A stretch of 64,000 nucleotides of DNA, taken from assembly GCA_013335535.1 (NCBI GenBank), contig JAAXVL010000004.1:1-64000 (forward strand), written 5' to 3'. Below the pieces are notes generated by a model. That model was not told the DNA's origin. It was given only the letters and a program-made list of their open reading frames with translations, and made no database searches. The stretch's first letter is position 1. Each line of letters opens with the position of its first letter. The position numbers were made by a program, and so were the translations under genes. The stretch is from Azonexaceae bacterium (GTDB lineage Bacteria; Pseudomonadota; Gammaproteobacteria; Burkholderiales; Rhodocyclaceae). Below are positions 44,368-52,352 of this stretch, one piece after another.

Positions 44368-46812
44368 ATGGCCAGCGTTCCAATTTCAGTGCTTGTTGTA
44401 GCTGCGTTGTTGGCGGTAGTCGTGGCAACCGAGCCGATTGCCCGCCGAGTGAACCTGCCGCTCTCGATAACCCTGGTGATCGTGGGCGCCTTTCTCGGCT
44501 TCATCATCGATATCGGGAATGCCGTATCGATCACGGCGATGACCATTTCCAGCGAGGCGTTCCTGTATCTGTTTTTGCCTATTTTGCTGTTTGAGACGGC
44601 CATCGACATCGATGTTCGGCGCCTGCTGGCCGATATTGCGCCGATCATGCTTCTCGCCGTTGTCGCCGTTCTGGCATCGACTGTCGTGGTGGGCGTCGCG
44701 CTGGCCTGGACTTCGACGTACGGATTGGTCGCCTGCCTCTTGCTGGCCGCCATCATTTCGACCACCGACCCGGTTGCGGTGGTGGCGCTGTTCAAGGATT
44801 TGAGCGTTCCGCATCGGCTGAGCCTCCTCGTCGAAGGGGAAAGCCTTTTCAATGACGCCGCGGCCATCGCACTTTTTTCGGTTCTGATGACAATGCTGAC
44901 CAGCGGTTCGGGCGATTGGAGCGACGCCGTCTGGGCTTTTCTGCGCGGCTTTTCCGGCGGCTTGCTTGTCGGATTCGTACTCGCCATTCTTGCCACACAC
45001 CTGCTCACACATCTGCCGGGCAAACGAACGGCCGAAGTGACCGTCACGGTTACGGTCGCCTACCTCGCCTTCGTCATCGGCGAGCTTGCCTTTCATGTTT
45101 CCGGCGTCGTTGCCGTTGTTTCGGCAGCGCTGGTTTTCTCCTACGACGGGCGGACCCGTGTGTCGCCCGAAACCTGGTCCTTCCTCGTGCGGATCTGGAA
45201 ACAGCTGGGCTATTGGGCGAGTTCGCTGATTTTCCTGCTTGCCGCCCTGCGCATTCCCGATCTGCTCTCCGGGGCCGGTCTGGCCGATATCCTGATGCTC
45301 GGCGTACTAGTGCTGAGCGCCCTGGCAGCGCGCGGTCTTGTGTTGTTTGGGCTGATGCCGCTGATGAGTGTCGTGGGCTTGGCGCAAAAGGTCGAGAGCG
45401 GGTTGCGTCTGGTGATTCTATGGGGCGGCTTGCGCGGTGCCATCTCGCTGGCGCTGGCCATGGCCGTGCTCGAACACCCGGCCGTTCCGCCCGAAATCAA
45501 GCGTCTGGTCTCGACCCTGGTCACCGCGTTTGTGCTGTTCACCTTGTTCGTCAACGGGTTGACGCTTCGGCCACTGATCCGGGCGCTCAATATCGATCGC
45601 CTGTCGTCGGTTGATCGCATCCTGCGTGGCCGGGCAATTGCCCACAGTCTGGGCACGGTCAAGCACCGTCTCGATGCTGCTGCCGATCAGTATCGTATCG
45701 ATACCATCGTCCGCCAGAATTTGGCCGACGATTACACCCAGCGCCTGCAGGATGCAGAGATGTCGTTTGATCTGGATACCGCGCTCTCCGACAAGCAGCG
45801 CTTGCGCGTCGCTTTGGTGGCGACGGCCCGACGCGAGCAGGTGCTGCATTTGCAGCATTATCGGGAACGCATCGTCTCGGGCCGGATTGTCCGTAACCTC
45901 GTCGCCCAGGCCTACCATCTGGAAGACGGGGCGCGATCCGATGGCCGCCAAGGCTACGAAATCGCCTCCCGGCGCGAACTGGCCTTTCCCCTGGAGTTCC
46001 GCCTGGCCATCGAAGTGCATCGGTGGCTGGGCTGGCAGCGCTGGCTGGCTGGCGCTTTGGCTGACCGGCTCGAAACCTTGCTGGTTGGGCGGGCCACTGT
46101 CCACACGCTCTTGCACTTCGCCGAAGAACGTATTCCGGAAATGCTCGGGTCCGAAGCTGCCAAGTTGCTGATCGAGGTTCTGACCAAAAGACAGGAGGCA
46201 ATCGAAGACACGCTGGCAGCCTTGCGGCTTCAGTACGCCGATTTTGCCGAAAAGATGCAGGTTCGTTATCTGGAGCGTGCTGCGCTGCGAATCGAGCATG
46301 CCGAATACCTGCGCCTGTTCAACGAAGCGGTGATCAGCCGGGAGATTCTGCGTGGTCTGCTCGGTGATCTCTCGGCCCGCTGGCGCAGTGCAAACCGGCG
46401 TCCATCGCTGGACCTCCAGTTGAGTGCCATGGCCCTGCTGGGGCAGGTTCCCTTGTTTCAGAACCTGGAGACATCAATGTTGGAATCGATTGCCGCCGTT
46501 CTCAAACCGCGCTTTGCACTGCCTGGCGAAAAGGTCATCCGCAAGGGCGAAAAGGGTCAGGAAATGTTCTTTGTCGCATCGGGCGCGCTGGAGGTGGCGG
46601 TGCCCGGACAGACGCTCAGGCTGGGCTCAGGAGATTATTTTGGTGAATTGGCCCTGCTTAACCAGTCGCCGCGCACCGCCGATGTAACCGCACTCGGCTT
46701 TTGCGAGCTGCTGGTGATGACCGCCGACGACTTCGCCAGCCTTCTCGACCGCCATTCGGAACTCAATTCGCACGTTGCCGAGACGGCAAAGGTCCGCCTG
46801 GCGCGAGGCTGA
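44368..46812 (+). CDS. CPA1/NhaP-type Na+/H+ antiporter with C-terminal cyclic-nucleotide-binding domain
   Basis: This 814-residue inner-membrane protein has about twelve membrane segments (1-410) with the CPA1 motifs STTDPVAVVALFKDL and LVEGESLFNDAAAIALFS, a long cytoplasmic helical part (about 420-680) and a cNMP-binding domain (about 690-805: FALPGEKVIRKGEKGQEMFFVASGALEV, GDYFGELALL, SPRTADVTAL). The GELAL and R-T-A positions match the phosphate-binding cassette. Close relatives include the plant SOS1-like exchangers. The cyclase gene lies 187 bases upstream on the same strand. GTGAGGCAG precedes the ATG. Confidence 0.9.
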   Translation: MASVPISVLVVAALLAVVVATEPIARRVNLPLSITLVIVGAFLGFIIDIGNAVSITAMTISSEAFLYLFLPILLFETAIDIDVRRLLADIAPIMLLAVVAVLASTVVVGVALAWTSTYGLVACLLLAAIISTTDPVAVVALFKDLSVPHRLSLLVEGESLFNDAAAIALFSVLMTMLTSGSGDWSDAVWAFLRGFSGGLLVGFVLAILATHLLTHLPGKRTAEVTVTVTVAYLAFVIGELAFHVSGVVAVVSAALVFSYDGRTRVSPETWSFLVRIWKQLGYWASSLIFLLAALRIPDLLSGAGLADILMLGVLVLSALAARGLVLFGLMPLMSVVGLAQKVESGLRLVILWGGLRGAISLALAMAVLEHPAVPPEIKRLVSTLVTAFVLFTLFVNGLTLRPLIRALNIDRLSSVDRILRGRAIAHSLGTVKHRLDAAADQYRIDTIVRQNLADDYTQRLQDAEMSFDLDTALSDKQRLRVALVATARREQVLHLQHYRERIVSGRIVRNLVAQAYHLEDGARSDGRQGYEIASRRELAFPLEFRLAIEVHRWLGWQRWLAGALADRLETLLVGRATVHTLLHFAEERIPEMLGSEAAKLLIEVLTKRQEAIEDTLAALRLQYADFAEKMQVRYLERAALRIEHAEYLRLFNEAVISREILRGLLGDLSARWRSANRRPSLDLQLSAMALLGQVPLFQNLETSMLESIAAVLKPRFALPGEKVIRKGEKGQEMFFVASGALEVAVPGQTLRLGSGDYFGELALLNQSPRTADVTALGFCELLVMTADDFASLLDRHSELNSHVAETAKVRLARG

Positions 46813-46828
46813 TTGGTGTCACGCACCA

Positions 46829-46851
46829 GGGCTTGCCGGCTGGGCAAGCCC
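46829..46851 (+). terminator. Terminator-like hairpin after the antiporter gene
   Basis: GGGCTTGCC/GGCAAGCCC arms with a five-base loop, then GCCGATTTTAATTTT. Confidence 0.7.
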
Positions 46852-46877
46852 GCCGATTTTAATTTTGGCCGATTTTT

Positions 46878-46891
46878 CCGGTTGACCGTGG
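46878..46891 (+). repeat. Dispersed 14-bp motif, copy 5
   Basis: Exact CCGGTTGACCGTGG preceded by AATTTTGGCCGATTTTT, 65 bases after the antiporter stop and 17 before the convergent CoA-transferase stop. Confidence 0.9.
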
Positions 46892-46908
46892 CAAGTGGTG
46901 GCGGCGCC

Positions 46909-48093
46909 TTAGCGCGAGACCGGGTCGCTGACGACACCGCTGGCCGCCAGGCACTCGATTTCCTCAGCGGAAAGACCCAGTGCAGTCAGGCATTCGCGCG
47001 AGTGTTCGCCGAGCAGCGGGGGCGGGTTCTGGATGGCGCCCGGAGTGCGCGACAGGCGGGGGGCGGGGGTTGGTTGCAGGACGCCAGCGACCTCGGCGAA
47101 GGCTTCACGGGCGATGTTGTGCGGGTGGGCTGGAGCGTCGCTCATGCTGAGCACCGGCCAGACGCAATCGTCGGTGTCGTCGAACAGGGCTGTCCAGTGG
47201 TCGCGTGGCTGCCCTTTGAAAATGGCGGTCAGGCGATCCTTCATGGCCGGCCAGGTCGTCGTGTCGTATTGCTTGCCGCTGAAGTCCGGGTCGCCGACGA
47301 GGCCGAGGCGTTCGACGAAGGTCTTGTAGAACTGCGGTTCGAGCGGGCAGACGCTGATCCATTCGCCGTCGGCGCATTGATAGACGTCGTAGAACGGGGC
47401 GCTCGAGTCGATGGCGCACTCGCCTTTCCATTCGCCCAGCGCTTCTAGGTTGAACAGCCCGTGGGCGAGGACGGCGGCGCCTTCGCACATGGCGGCGTCG
47501 ATGACCTGGCCCTTGCCTGAACGTTGCGTTTCGATCAGGGCACAGGCGATGCCCCAGGCCAGCATGAGGCCGCCGCCGCCCATATCGCCGACCAGCGTCG
47601 GCGGCGCCCACGGTGCGCCACCGTGGCGACGGCCGGTGTCGAGCACGCCGGCGATGGCCGCGTAGTTGGCGTCGTGGCCGGCGCGCGGGGCGAGGGGGCC
47701 GGTCTGGCCCCAGCCGGTCATGCGGCCGTAGATGAGGCGCGGGTTGCGGGCCAGACATTCGTCCGGCCCGAAGCCGAGGCGCTCCATGACGCCGGGGCGG
47801 AAGCCTTCGATGAGTACATCGGCGCCTTCGATCAGCTTGAAGACGAGCGCCTTGGCTTCCGGATGCTTGAGGTCGATGCACAGCGATTTCTTGCCTCGAT
47901 TGGCCACCGCCTTGCGTCCGCCGCCGAACAGCTGCGAGGCGAAGGTGCCGCCGGCGCGTTCGAGCAGCGTGACTTCGGCGCCCATGTCGGCGAGCAGCAT
48001 GCCGCAGAACGGTCCGGGGCCGATGCCGGCGAATTCGACGACCTTGATGCCGGCCAGCGGGCCGCGGGATGGGTTTTGAGTGTTGGTTGGCAT
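46909..48093 (-). CDS. Family III CoA-transferase / alpha-methylacyl-CoA racemase-like protein
   Basis: This 394-residue protein has the CaiB/BaiF fold: VVEFAGIGPGPFCGMLLADMGAEVTLLER at the N-terminus, VLIEGFRPGVMERLGFGPDE, RMTGWGQTGPLAPRAGHDANYAAIAGVL. The GHDANY segment is typical of alpha-methylacyl-CoA racemases, which epimerise 2-methylacyl-CoA. The ATG at 48093 is chosen by family alignment; the frame extends upstream over a NifA-regulated promoter region. It is a single gene between the antiporter and nif block 2, convergent with the former and divergent from the latter. Substrate unknown. Confidence 0.85.
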   Translation of the reverse strand: MPTNTQNPSRGPLAGIKVVEFAGIGPGPFCGMLLADMGAEVTLLERAGGTFASQLFGGGRKAVANRGKKSLCIDLKHPEAKALVFKLIEGADVLIEGFRPGVMERLGFGPDECLARNPRLIYGRMTGWGQTGPLAPRAGHDANYAAIAGVLDTGRRHGGAPWAPPTLVGDMGGGGLMLAWGIACALIETQRSGKGQVIDAAMCEGAAVLAHGLFNLEALGEWKGECAIDSSAPFYDVYQCADGEWISVCPLEPQFYKTFVERLGLVGDPDFSGKQYDTTTWPAMKDRLTAIFKGQPRDHWTALFDDTDDCVWPVLSMSDAPAHPHNIAREAFAEVAGVLQPTPAPRLSRTPGAIQNPPPLLGEHSRECLTALGLSAEEIECLAASGVVSDPVSR

Positions 48094-48192
48094 GGTGTTG
48101 GCGAGAAAAGGATTCAGGTGGGGGCAGAACATATCACCCAATGGGCATGAGCTGGGCATGGTCCGCAGTGTAGGGCGTGTGCCGAAAAACAC

Positions 48193-48208
48193 TGTCGCAA
48201 ACATGACA
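48193..48208. promoter_or_regulatory. NifA activator site of the SIR2-like operon
   Basis: TGTCGCAAACATGACA fits TGT-N10-ACA, 51 bases upstream of a -24/-12 promoter in the correct orientation. Confidence 0.78.
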
Positions 48209-48258
48209 ATCCTTTCCCGCCGCGCCCGGAAACACCGGCCAGATCACGAAGTGCCATC

Positions 48259-48274
48259 AGGCGTGGAATTTGCT
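48259..48274 (+). promoter_or_regulatory. Sigma-54 promoter of the SIR2-like operon
   Basis: AGGCGTGGAATTTGCT has GG-N10-GC spacing and a perfect -12 TTGCT; the -24 part is AGGCGT instead of TGGCAC. About 36 bases before the first gene. Confidence 0.72.
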
Positions 48275-48309
48275 GAATAGGGCTACACCCCCTTTCAGAG
48301 CATACAAAA

Positions 48310-49146
48310 ATGACCCCAGAACTGCGCGAAAAACTGCTGGCCGGCCTCAAGGATGGCAGCATCGTTCCCTACCTCGGCCCTGGTGTTTTGGCTGACGTCA
48401 AAAATGCGGCGACCGGCGCACCGATTCCGGCCGACAGCGATTCGCTGATCTACGCCATGAACGACGGCAAGCCGATGGCGCCCAAGCTCATGTACGAATT
48501 CCCGCGCGCCGCCATGAACGTCGAGCTCAAGCGCGGCCGCAGCGCCGTTACCAAGTTCCTCAACCGCACCTACGGCGAAACCGCCTGGACGCGTGGTGCC
48601 GTGCATGACTGGCTCAAGGGCATCGCTCCGCACTACGTCATCGACATCAACCGCGACACGCAGTTGCAGGACTCCTACGCCGATGTCCCGCACAACCTGA
48701 TCGTCGGCATCGCCCGTCTCGGCGGCACTGATTTTCGCTACAAACTGTATTTCTGGGATGGCGTCGCCTACCAGAAGACCGAAGTCATCAACCCGGCCCT
48801 GCCCATCCTCTACAAGCCAATGGGCACGCCGAAGCCGGAAGCCAACTACATCGCTTCCGACGCCGATTACGTTGATTTCATCACCGAACTCATGGGCGGC
48901 TTCTCCATCCCGCCGGAGGTCAAGGAACTGCGCAAGGGCAAGCAATACCTGTTCATGGGCCTGCGCATGAACCGCGACACCGAGCGCATGGTGCTCTCCG
49001 ACGTCATCTACGCCGCCGCCGAACCGGCAGGCTGGGCGCTGATCGCCAACCCGACCGACAAGGAACGTCGCTTCTGCAAAAAGCAGAAACTCGAAGTGAT
49101 CGAAGCCGACGTCTTCGACCTGATCGGCGCCGCGATTGCGGCCTGA
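48310..49146 (+). CDS. SIR2-like domain protein, first gene of a probable NifA-regulated operon
   Basis: The 278-residue protein resembles the SIR2-like fold: IVPYLGPGVL near residue 17 (the GAG/GPG nucleotide-binding turn), HYVIDINRDTQLQ near 111, YKLYFWDG, ILYKPMGTPKPE, IASDADYVDFITEL and KQYLFMGLRMNRDTERM near 215. In this group the domain may bind or cleave NAD+ derivatives, or may bind only. Four genes with short gaps or overlaps follow it in the order SIR2-like, unknown, bacteriohemerythrin, Rieske. The ribosome site is weak. No membrane segment or signal. Confidence 0.78.
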   Translation: MTPELREKLLAGLKDGSIVPYLGPGVLADVKNAATGAPIPADSDSLIYAMNDGKPMAPKLMYEFPRAAMNVELKRGRSAVTKFLNRTYGETAWTRGAVHDWLKGIAPHYVIDINRDTQLQDSYADVPHNLIVGIARLGGTDFRYKLYFWDGVAYQKTEVINPALPILYKPMGTPKPEANYIASDADYVDFITELMGGFSIPPEVKELRKGKQYLFMGLRMNRDTERMVLSDVIYAAAEPAGWALIANPTDKERRFCKKQKLEVIEADVFDLIGAAIAA

Positions 49147-49184
49147 GAGGCAGCCTAATTCATTCAATCCACCAAGGAAGCAAC

Positions 49185-49742
49185 ATGTCGCTTGATCGCT
49201 ACGAACCCCTTTTCTTCAACGCCAATTTCAAGGAAGCCGCCACCTCCGGCGGCCTCGTCGCCTATCGCGGCGAGCTCGTCCTCAAGGAAGGCGAAGTGGC
49301 CGACGCCAACGGTCGCCGCAAGCCGCCGACGGAAGTCCTCAAGCAGGCCGTCCTGCTCGGCGATGCCGGTGGCCTCAAGCTGATTTCCGGCTCGCTCGAC
49401 GAACTGCAGCAATACCCGTTCGTCGTTGAAAAGTTTGGCGCTGAATTCAATGCTGGAACGATTGCCGTCTTCTTCACGGTCAATATTCCCAAGGGTTTCG
49501 TGACGACCACCAACGGCGCAACCGTCGCCTTCATCCCGCTCGTTCAGGGCATGGTGTGGACCGAGTTGAGCGACCTCGTTGCGCTCGACAAGGGTGACTT
49601 CAAGGGCCTGAGCGCTGCCGACAAGGTTGTCACGGTCTACGACGCACTCAAGAGCTTCAAGTTCAAGCTCGCCGAGAACACCGTCGACGAAGCCCTGAAG
49701 ACGACCAACAACGCCAAGCGCGAGACGCACGGGGCGATCTGA
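49185..49742 (+). CDS. Uncharacterised protein of the SIR2-like operon
   Basis: This 185-residue soluble protein contains SLDRYEPLFFNANFKEAATSGGLVAYRGELVL and VAFIPLVQGMVWTELSDLVAL, predicted mostly beta in the first half and helical at the end. I recognise no family. CAAGGAAGCAAC stands before the ATG, and its stop overlaps the hemerythrin start (TGATG). Its place between a SIR2-like and a hemerythrin gene, in a NifA-type operon, is the only clue to function. Confidence 0.75.
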   Translation: MSLDRYEPLFFNANFKEAATSGGLVAYRGELVLKEGEVADANGRRKPPTEVLKQAVLLGDAGGLKLISGSLDELQQYPFVVEKFGAEFNAGTIAVFFTVNIPKGFVTTTNGATVAFIPLVQGMVWTELSDLVALDKGDFKGLSAADKVVTVYDALKSFKFKLAENTVDEALKTTNNAKRETHGAI

Positions 49743-50119
49743 TGGCCTGGGACGAGTCCCGTCACGCGCTGGGTGTCCCCGAAATGGACGACACCCATCG
49801 CGAATTCGTCGAGCTTGCCTACGCCTTGCTCGTTGCGTCCGACGAGGACTTTCCGGCGCTCTTCGTTCGCCTGCACGAGCACACCCGCCAGCATTTCGAG
49901 CACGAAGGCAAGCTCATGAAGGCCTGCCGTTTTCCCGCCATTGGCGAGCACAACAGCGAGCACCTGCGCGTGCTCGGTGAGCTGGCCCACTTCGCTCGCG
50001 GCGTGGCGGCCGGCCGGCTGGGGACGGCGCGTGAATACGTGCGCAACCTGCCAACCTGGTTCGCCGGTCACCTGGCGACGATGGATTCGGCCCTGGCGGG
50101 GTGTTTGAAGAAGGCGTGA
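49742..50119 (+). CDS. Bacteriohemerythrin
   Basis: This 125-residue protein has the bacteriohemerythrin pattern: MDDTHREFVEL near 17, FVRLHEHTRQHFEHEGKLM near 37, IGEHNSEHLRVL near 62 and WFAGHLATMDSAL near 106. The spaced His and Glu/Asp residues bind a di-iron site that carries O2. In methane oxidisers and others, such proteins deliver or buffer O2. Overlaps both neighbours by one to three bases. Its first residues, AWDESRHALGVPEMDD, resemble the usual WD-x-LG-x-P start. Confidence 0.88.
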   Translation: MAWDESRHALGVPEMDDTHREFVELAYALLVASDEDFPALFVRLHEHTRQHFEHEGKLMKACRFPAIGEHNSEHLRVLGELAHFARGVAAGRLGTAREYVRNLPTWFAGHLATMDSALAGCLKKA

Positions 50120-50505
50120 TGGCGGCAGATCGCGTCGCGCCCAAGTTTGCGGTCTGCCCGAGTGCCGAACTGGCCGACGGCGAGCACCGCAAACTGACCC
50201 TGACCTTCGAAGGGCGGGAGGAGGAATGCCTGCTCCTACGCTTCGACGGGCAGGTCTACGCCTACATCAACCTCTGCGTGCACATGCCGCGCCGGCTAGA
50301 TGGCGAGGAACCGCAGGTTTTCGACCATACCGGGCGCTACCTGCGCTGCTCGATGCACGGCATCGTCTATACGCCGCAAACCGGCGCCTCGGTCAGCGCC
50401 ATGTGCGAAGGCGAGCGCCTGCGGGCGGTCGATAGCTACGAGGATGGCGGGGAGGTTGGGATTGCTGACTTCCGGGTGAGCGCCGTTGTTGCAGCCGTCA
50501 ATTAA
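50119..50505 (+). CDS. Rieske-type [2Fe-2S] protein
   Basis: This 128-residue protein has the Rieske ligands C-x-H in CVHMPRRLDG and C-x2-H in LRCSMHGIVYTPQTG, in a small soluble ferredoxin-like fold. The ATG at 50119 overlaps the hemerythrin stop, so the start is set by coupling. It may reduce the hemerythrin or serve another redox partner; this is inference. Last gene of the operon. Confidence 0.87.
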   Translation: MAADRVAPKFAVCPSAELADGEHRKLTLTFEGREEECLLLRFDGQVYAYINLCVHMPRRLDGEEPQVFDHTGRYLRCSMHGIVYTPQTGASVSAMCEGERLRAVDSYEDGGEVGIADFRVSAVVAAVN

Positions 50506-50590
50506 GCGCGTCGCTCCTGCGCAAACAACCGTGGTCTGTCCCCTGTTGTTCGCTGTGCCGCCTTATTGGATAACGCCCCTCACCACATGG

Positions 50591-51103
50591 TCATCCGGCG
50601 CAGAATAGCCGATAGGATTTGCGCGAAAAACCACGAAGTCGATTTGGAAGATCAACTCCACGGCTAGCTGCGCGTTCCAGCGCAGCCAAAGACGATTCGA
50701 TCAGAAGAGCTTTTTGTGGATCGCCTTCTTCTCTGTCCGCAGCGAGAGACATTGCTACTCGAAATGCGCCGATGTTTTCGTAAACGTAGACCACGTCTTC
50801 AATCAAATCGCTATCAAGCAAGCCAAGCTTTGAAACGCTATTTTCAAATACGTGATCAGTGATCTTGTCGACCTTTAGTAGCTTGATATTCTGATTGGCC
50901 TTTAATGCAGCCAGAATTTGACTCAAAGCATTGCGTAGAAGCTCAACTCCTTCGCTCCGCGAAGAAAGTTCGCCCGCCAAAGCTCGGGCCAGAGATTTGC
51001 CATCACGGAAACGACGGTAATCCTCTGCCAAAAAGTTGGCTATGAAGCCAATAACAAGGGTTCCCGACAACGCAATTAAGGCAGCGGCCAGAGGGTCACT
51101 CAT
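50591..51103 (-). CDS. Hypothetical protein with N-terminal membrane segment
   Basis: The 170-residue product begins with a hydrophobic segment (ALIALSGTLVIGFIANFLA, about 7-26) followed by a long charged helical region, with no known motif. Codon use is more AT-rich than the flanks, so the gene may be acquired. GAGAAAACCC lies before the ATG. It is on the minus strand between two nif-related groups and is not obviously linked to them. Confidence 0.6.
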   Translation of the reverse strand: MSDPLAAALIALSGTLVIGFIANFLAEDYRRFRDGKSLARALAGELSSRSEGVELLRNALSQILAALKANQNIKLLKVDKITDHVFENSVSKLGLLDSDLIEDVVYVYENIGAFRVAMSLAADREEGDPQKALLIESSLAALERAASRGVDLPNRLRGFSRKSYRLFCAG

Positions 51104-51365
51104 GGGTTTTCTCGCACGTGTTACGACGCTGTAAAAAACTATTCATGCCTCCATCGTGCCTCGAACCATATGGAATAACAAGACGCATATTTGTTTTCTA
51201 AGCGATAGCAAACAGCGGCTATTGAGCCTTCTCTAGACGGGCACCTTCCGGCCGATGTTTGTCCAATGACATTTGGATTGTCACTGTACTGAGCCGGTCA
51301 GGCCCCAGCTATTCTCTGACCATCGTCCATGAGAAACGATGGCCAGTTCGGGTGATATTTCGCGT
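51104..51365. other. Intergenic stretch downstream of nifF
   Basis: AT-rich and without a supported gene. A seven-bp stem CCATCGT/ACGATGG at 51320-51342 may end nifF transcription on the minus strand, but lacks a T-tract. Confidence 0.4.
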
Positions 51366-51929
51366 TCAAGCTTCCGCCGTCAGCTTTTCCAGCAGCAGCG
51401 GTTTGACCTGGGCCAGCCAGGTGGTGATGCGTTCGTCGGTGAACATGCCTTGCGTTCGCTGGTCGATGAGCAGGCCGATGAAACGGCCGTCGACTTCGGC
51501 GGCGGAGTGGTCGTAGGTGTAGCCGTCGGTTGGCCAGTCGCCGACGATTTCGGCGCCCCAGCCCTTGAACTTCTCGACCAGCGCGAACAGCGAGCTGCAG
51601 AAGCGGTCGGCGTAGCGTTCCTGGGCGCCTAGGCCGAAGAAGGCGATGCGTTTGCCGCTGAAGTCCACATCGGCCGGCAGCAGGGCGAGGAACTCCTCCC
51701 AGTTCGGCTCGAAGCAGCCGGACGAGGCGCCCTTGCCGGGGATTTCGCCGATGCCGTAGCTCGGCGTGCCGAGGATCAGCGCGTCGTATTTGAGCATGTC
51801 GTCCGGGGTGATGCGATTGACGTTGACCGGCTTGTCGCAGATGTCGTCGCCGAGTTGTTTCTGCATTTTCTTGGCGATGAGGCGGGTGGTGCCGGTTTCG
51901 GTGCCAAAAAACATTCCGATTTTATTCAT
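51366..51929 (-). CDS. nifF: Flavodoxin NifF
   Basis: This 187-residue long-chain flavodoxin has the FMN phosphate loop FFGTETGTTRLIAKK at the N-terminus, LGTPSYGIGEIPG near 57 and FGLGAQERYADRFCSSLF near 100. It is the electron donor to nitrogenase Fe protein in many diazotrophs. The ATG at 51929 is chosen by family alignment with CAGGAACGACC before it. No clear -24/-12 promoter was seen on its strand within 130 bases. Confidence 0.9.
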   Translation of the reverse strand: MNKIGMFFGTETGTTRLIAKKMQKQLGDDICDKPVNVNRITPDDMLKYDALILGTPSYGIGEIPGKGASSGCFEPNWEEFLALLPADVDFSGKRIAFFGLGAQERYADRFCSSLFALVEKFKGWGAEIVGDWPTDGYTYDHSAAEVDGRFIGLLIDQRTQGMFTDERITTWLAQVKPLLLEKLTAEA

Positions 51930-51971
51930 GGTCGTTCCTGATTGAGGTTGGAGGTTTGTGCGGCGCGGACT

Positions 51972-51986
51972 TGGCACGCCCGTTGC
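51972..51986 (+). promoter_or_regulatory. Strong sigma-54 promoter before the 86-residue gene
   Basis: TGGCACGCCCGTTGC is an exact TGGCAC-N5-TTGC match, about 75 bases before the start at 52062. No TGT-N10-ACA site was found upstream, in the nifF coding region. Confidence 0.82.
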
Positions 51987-52061
51987 GAAGATGGGTGAAA
52001 GCAGGCTGCCGTCGTCGGTTTTGCGACAGGGCAGCAGACCCAACCCCAACGGAGTTCGCCA

Positions 52062-52321
52062 TGAGTGCCACCACCATTGATTGCAAGGGACAGATCGTCA
52101 GCATGGGCGACAAGGTCCGCGTTCTCGAAGTCAGCGTCGATCCCGATCTCGATGAGGACGATCTGGAGATGTTTCGCGACATGGTCGGCGCCATCTGCGC
52201 CATCGAGCGCATCGATGCGGAAGGCGCGGCCTGGGTGGCGCTGTGGTGGAACGGCGACGAAGGCACCGTCCTGACCCAGGTTGGGCTGGCGCCGCGGCAG
52301 ATGGAGCGGGTGGCGGCGTGA
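52062..52321 (+). CDS. Small acidic protein with its own sigma-54 promoter
   Basis: The 86-residue protein (KGQIVSMGDKVRVLEVSVDPDLDEDDLEMFRDMVGAICAIERID, then AAWVALWWNGDEGTVLTQVGLAP) has a short beta-rich look reminiscent of SH3-like small barrels. I recognise no family. GGAGTTCGCC lies before the ATG. It is flanked by nifF and the second nifY, so it is probably part of the nif regulon. Confidence 0.78.
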
Positions 52322-52352
52322 GCCGCCGTTATCCCGCTCATTCGTCGCTGGT

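Noticed and set aside
52034-52047. GG-N10-GC on the minus strand upstream of nifF
   Set aside because: The -24 part (TGGGGT) is poor and the distance is long; not listed as a promoter.
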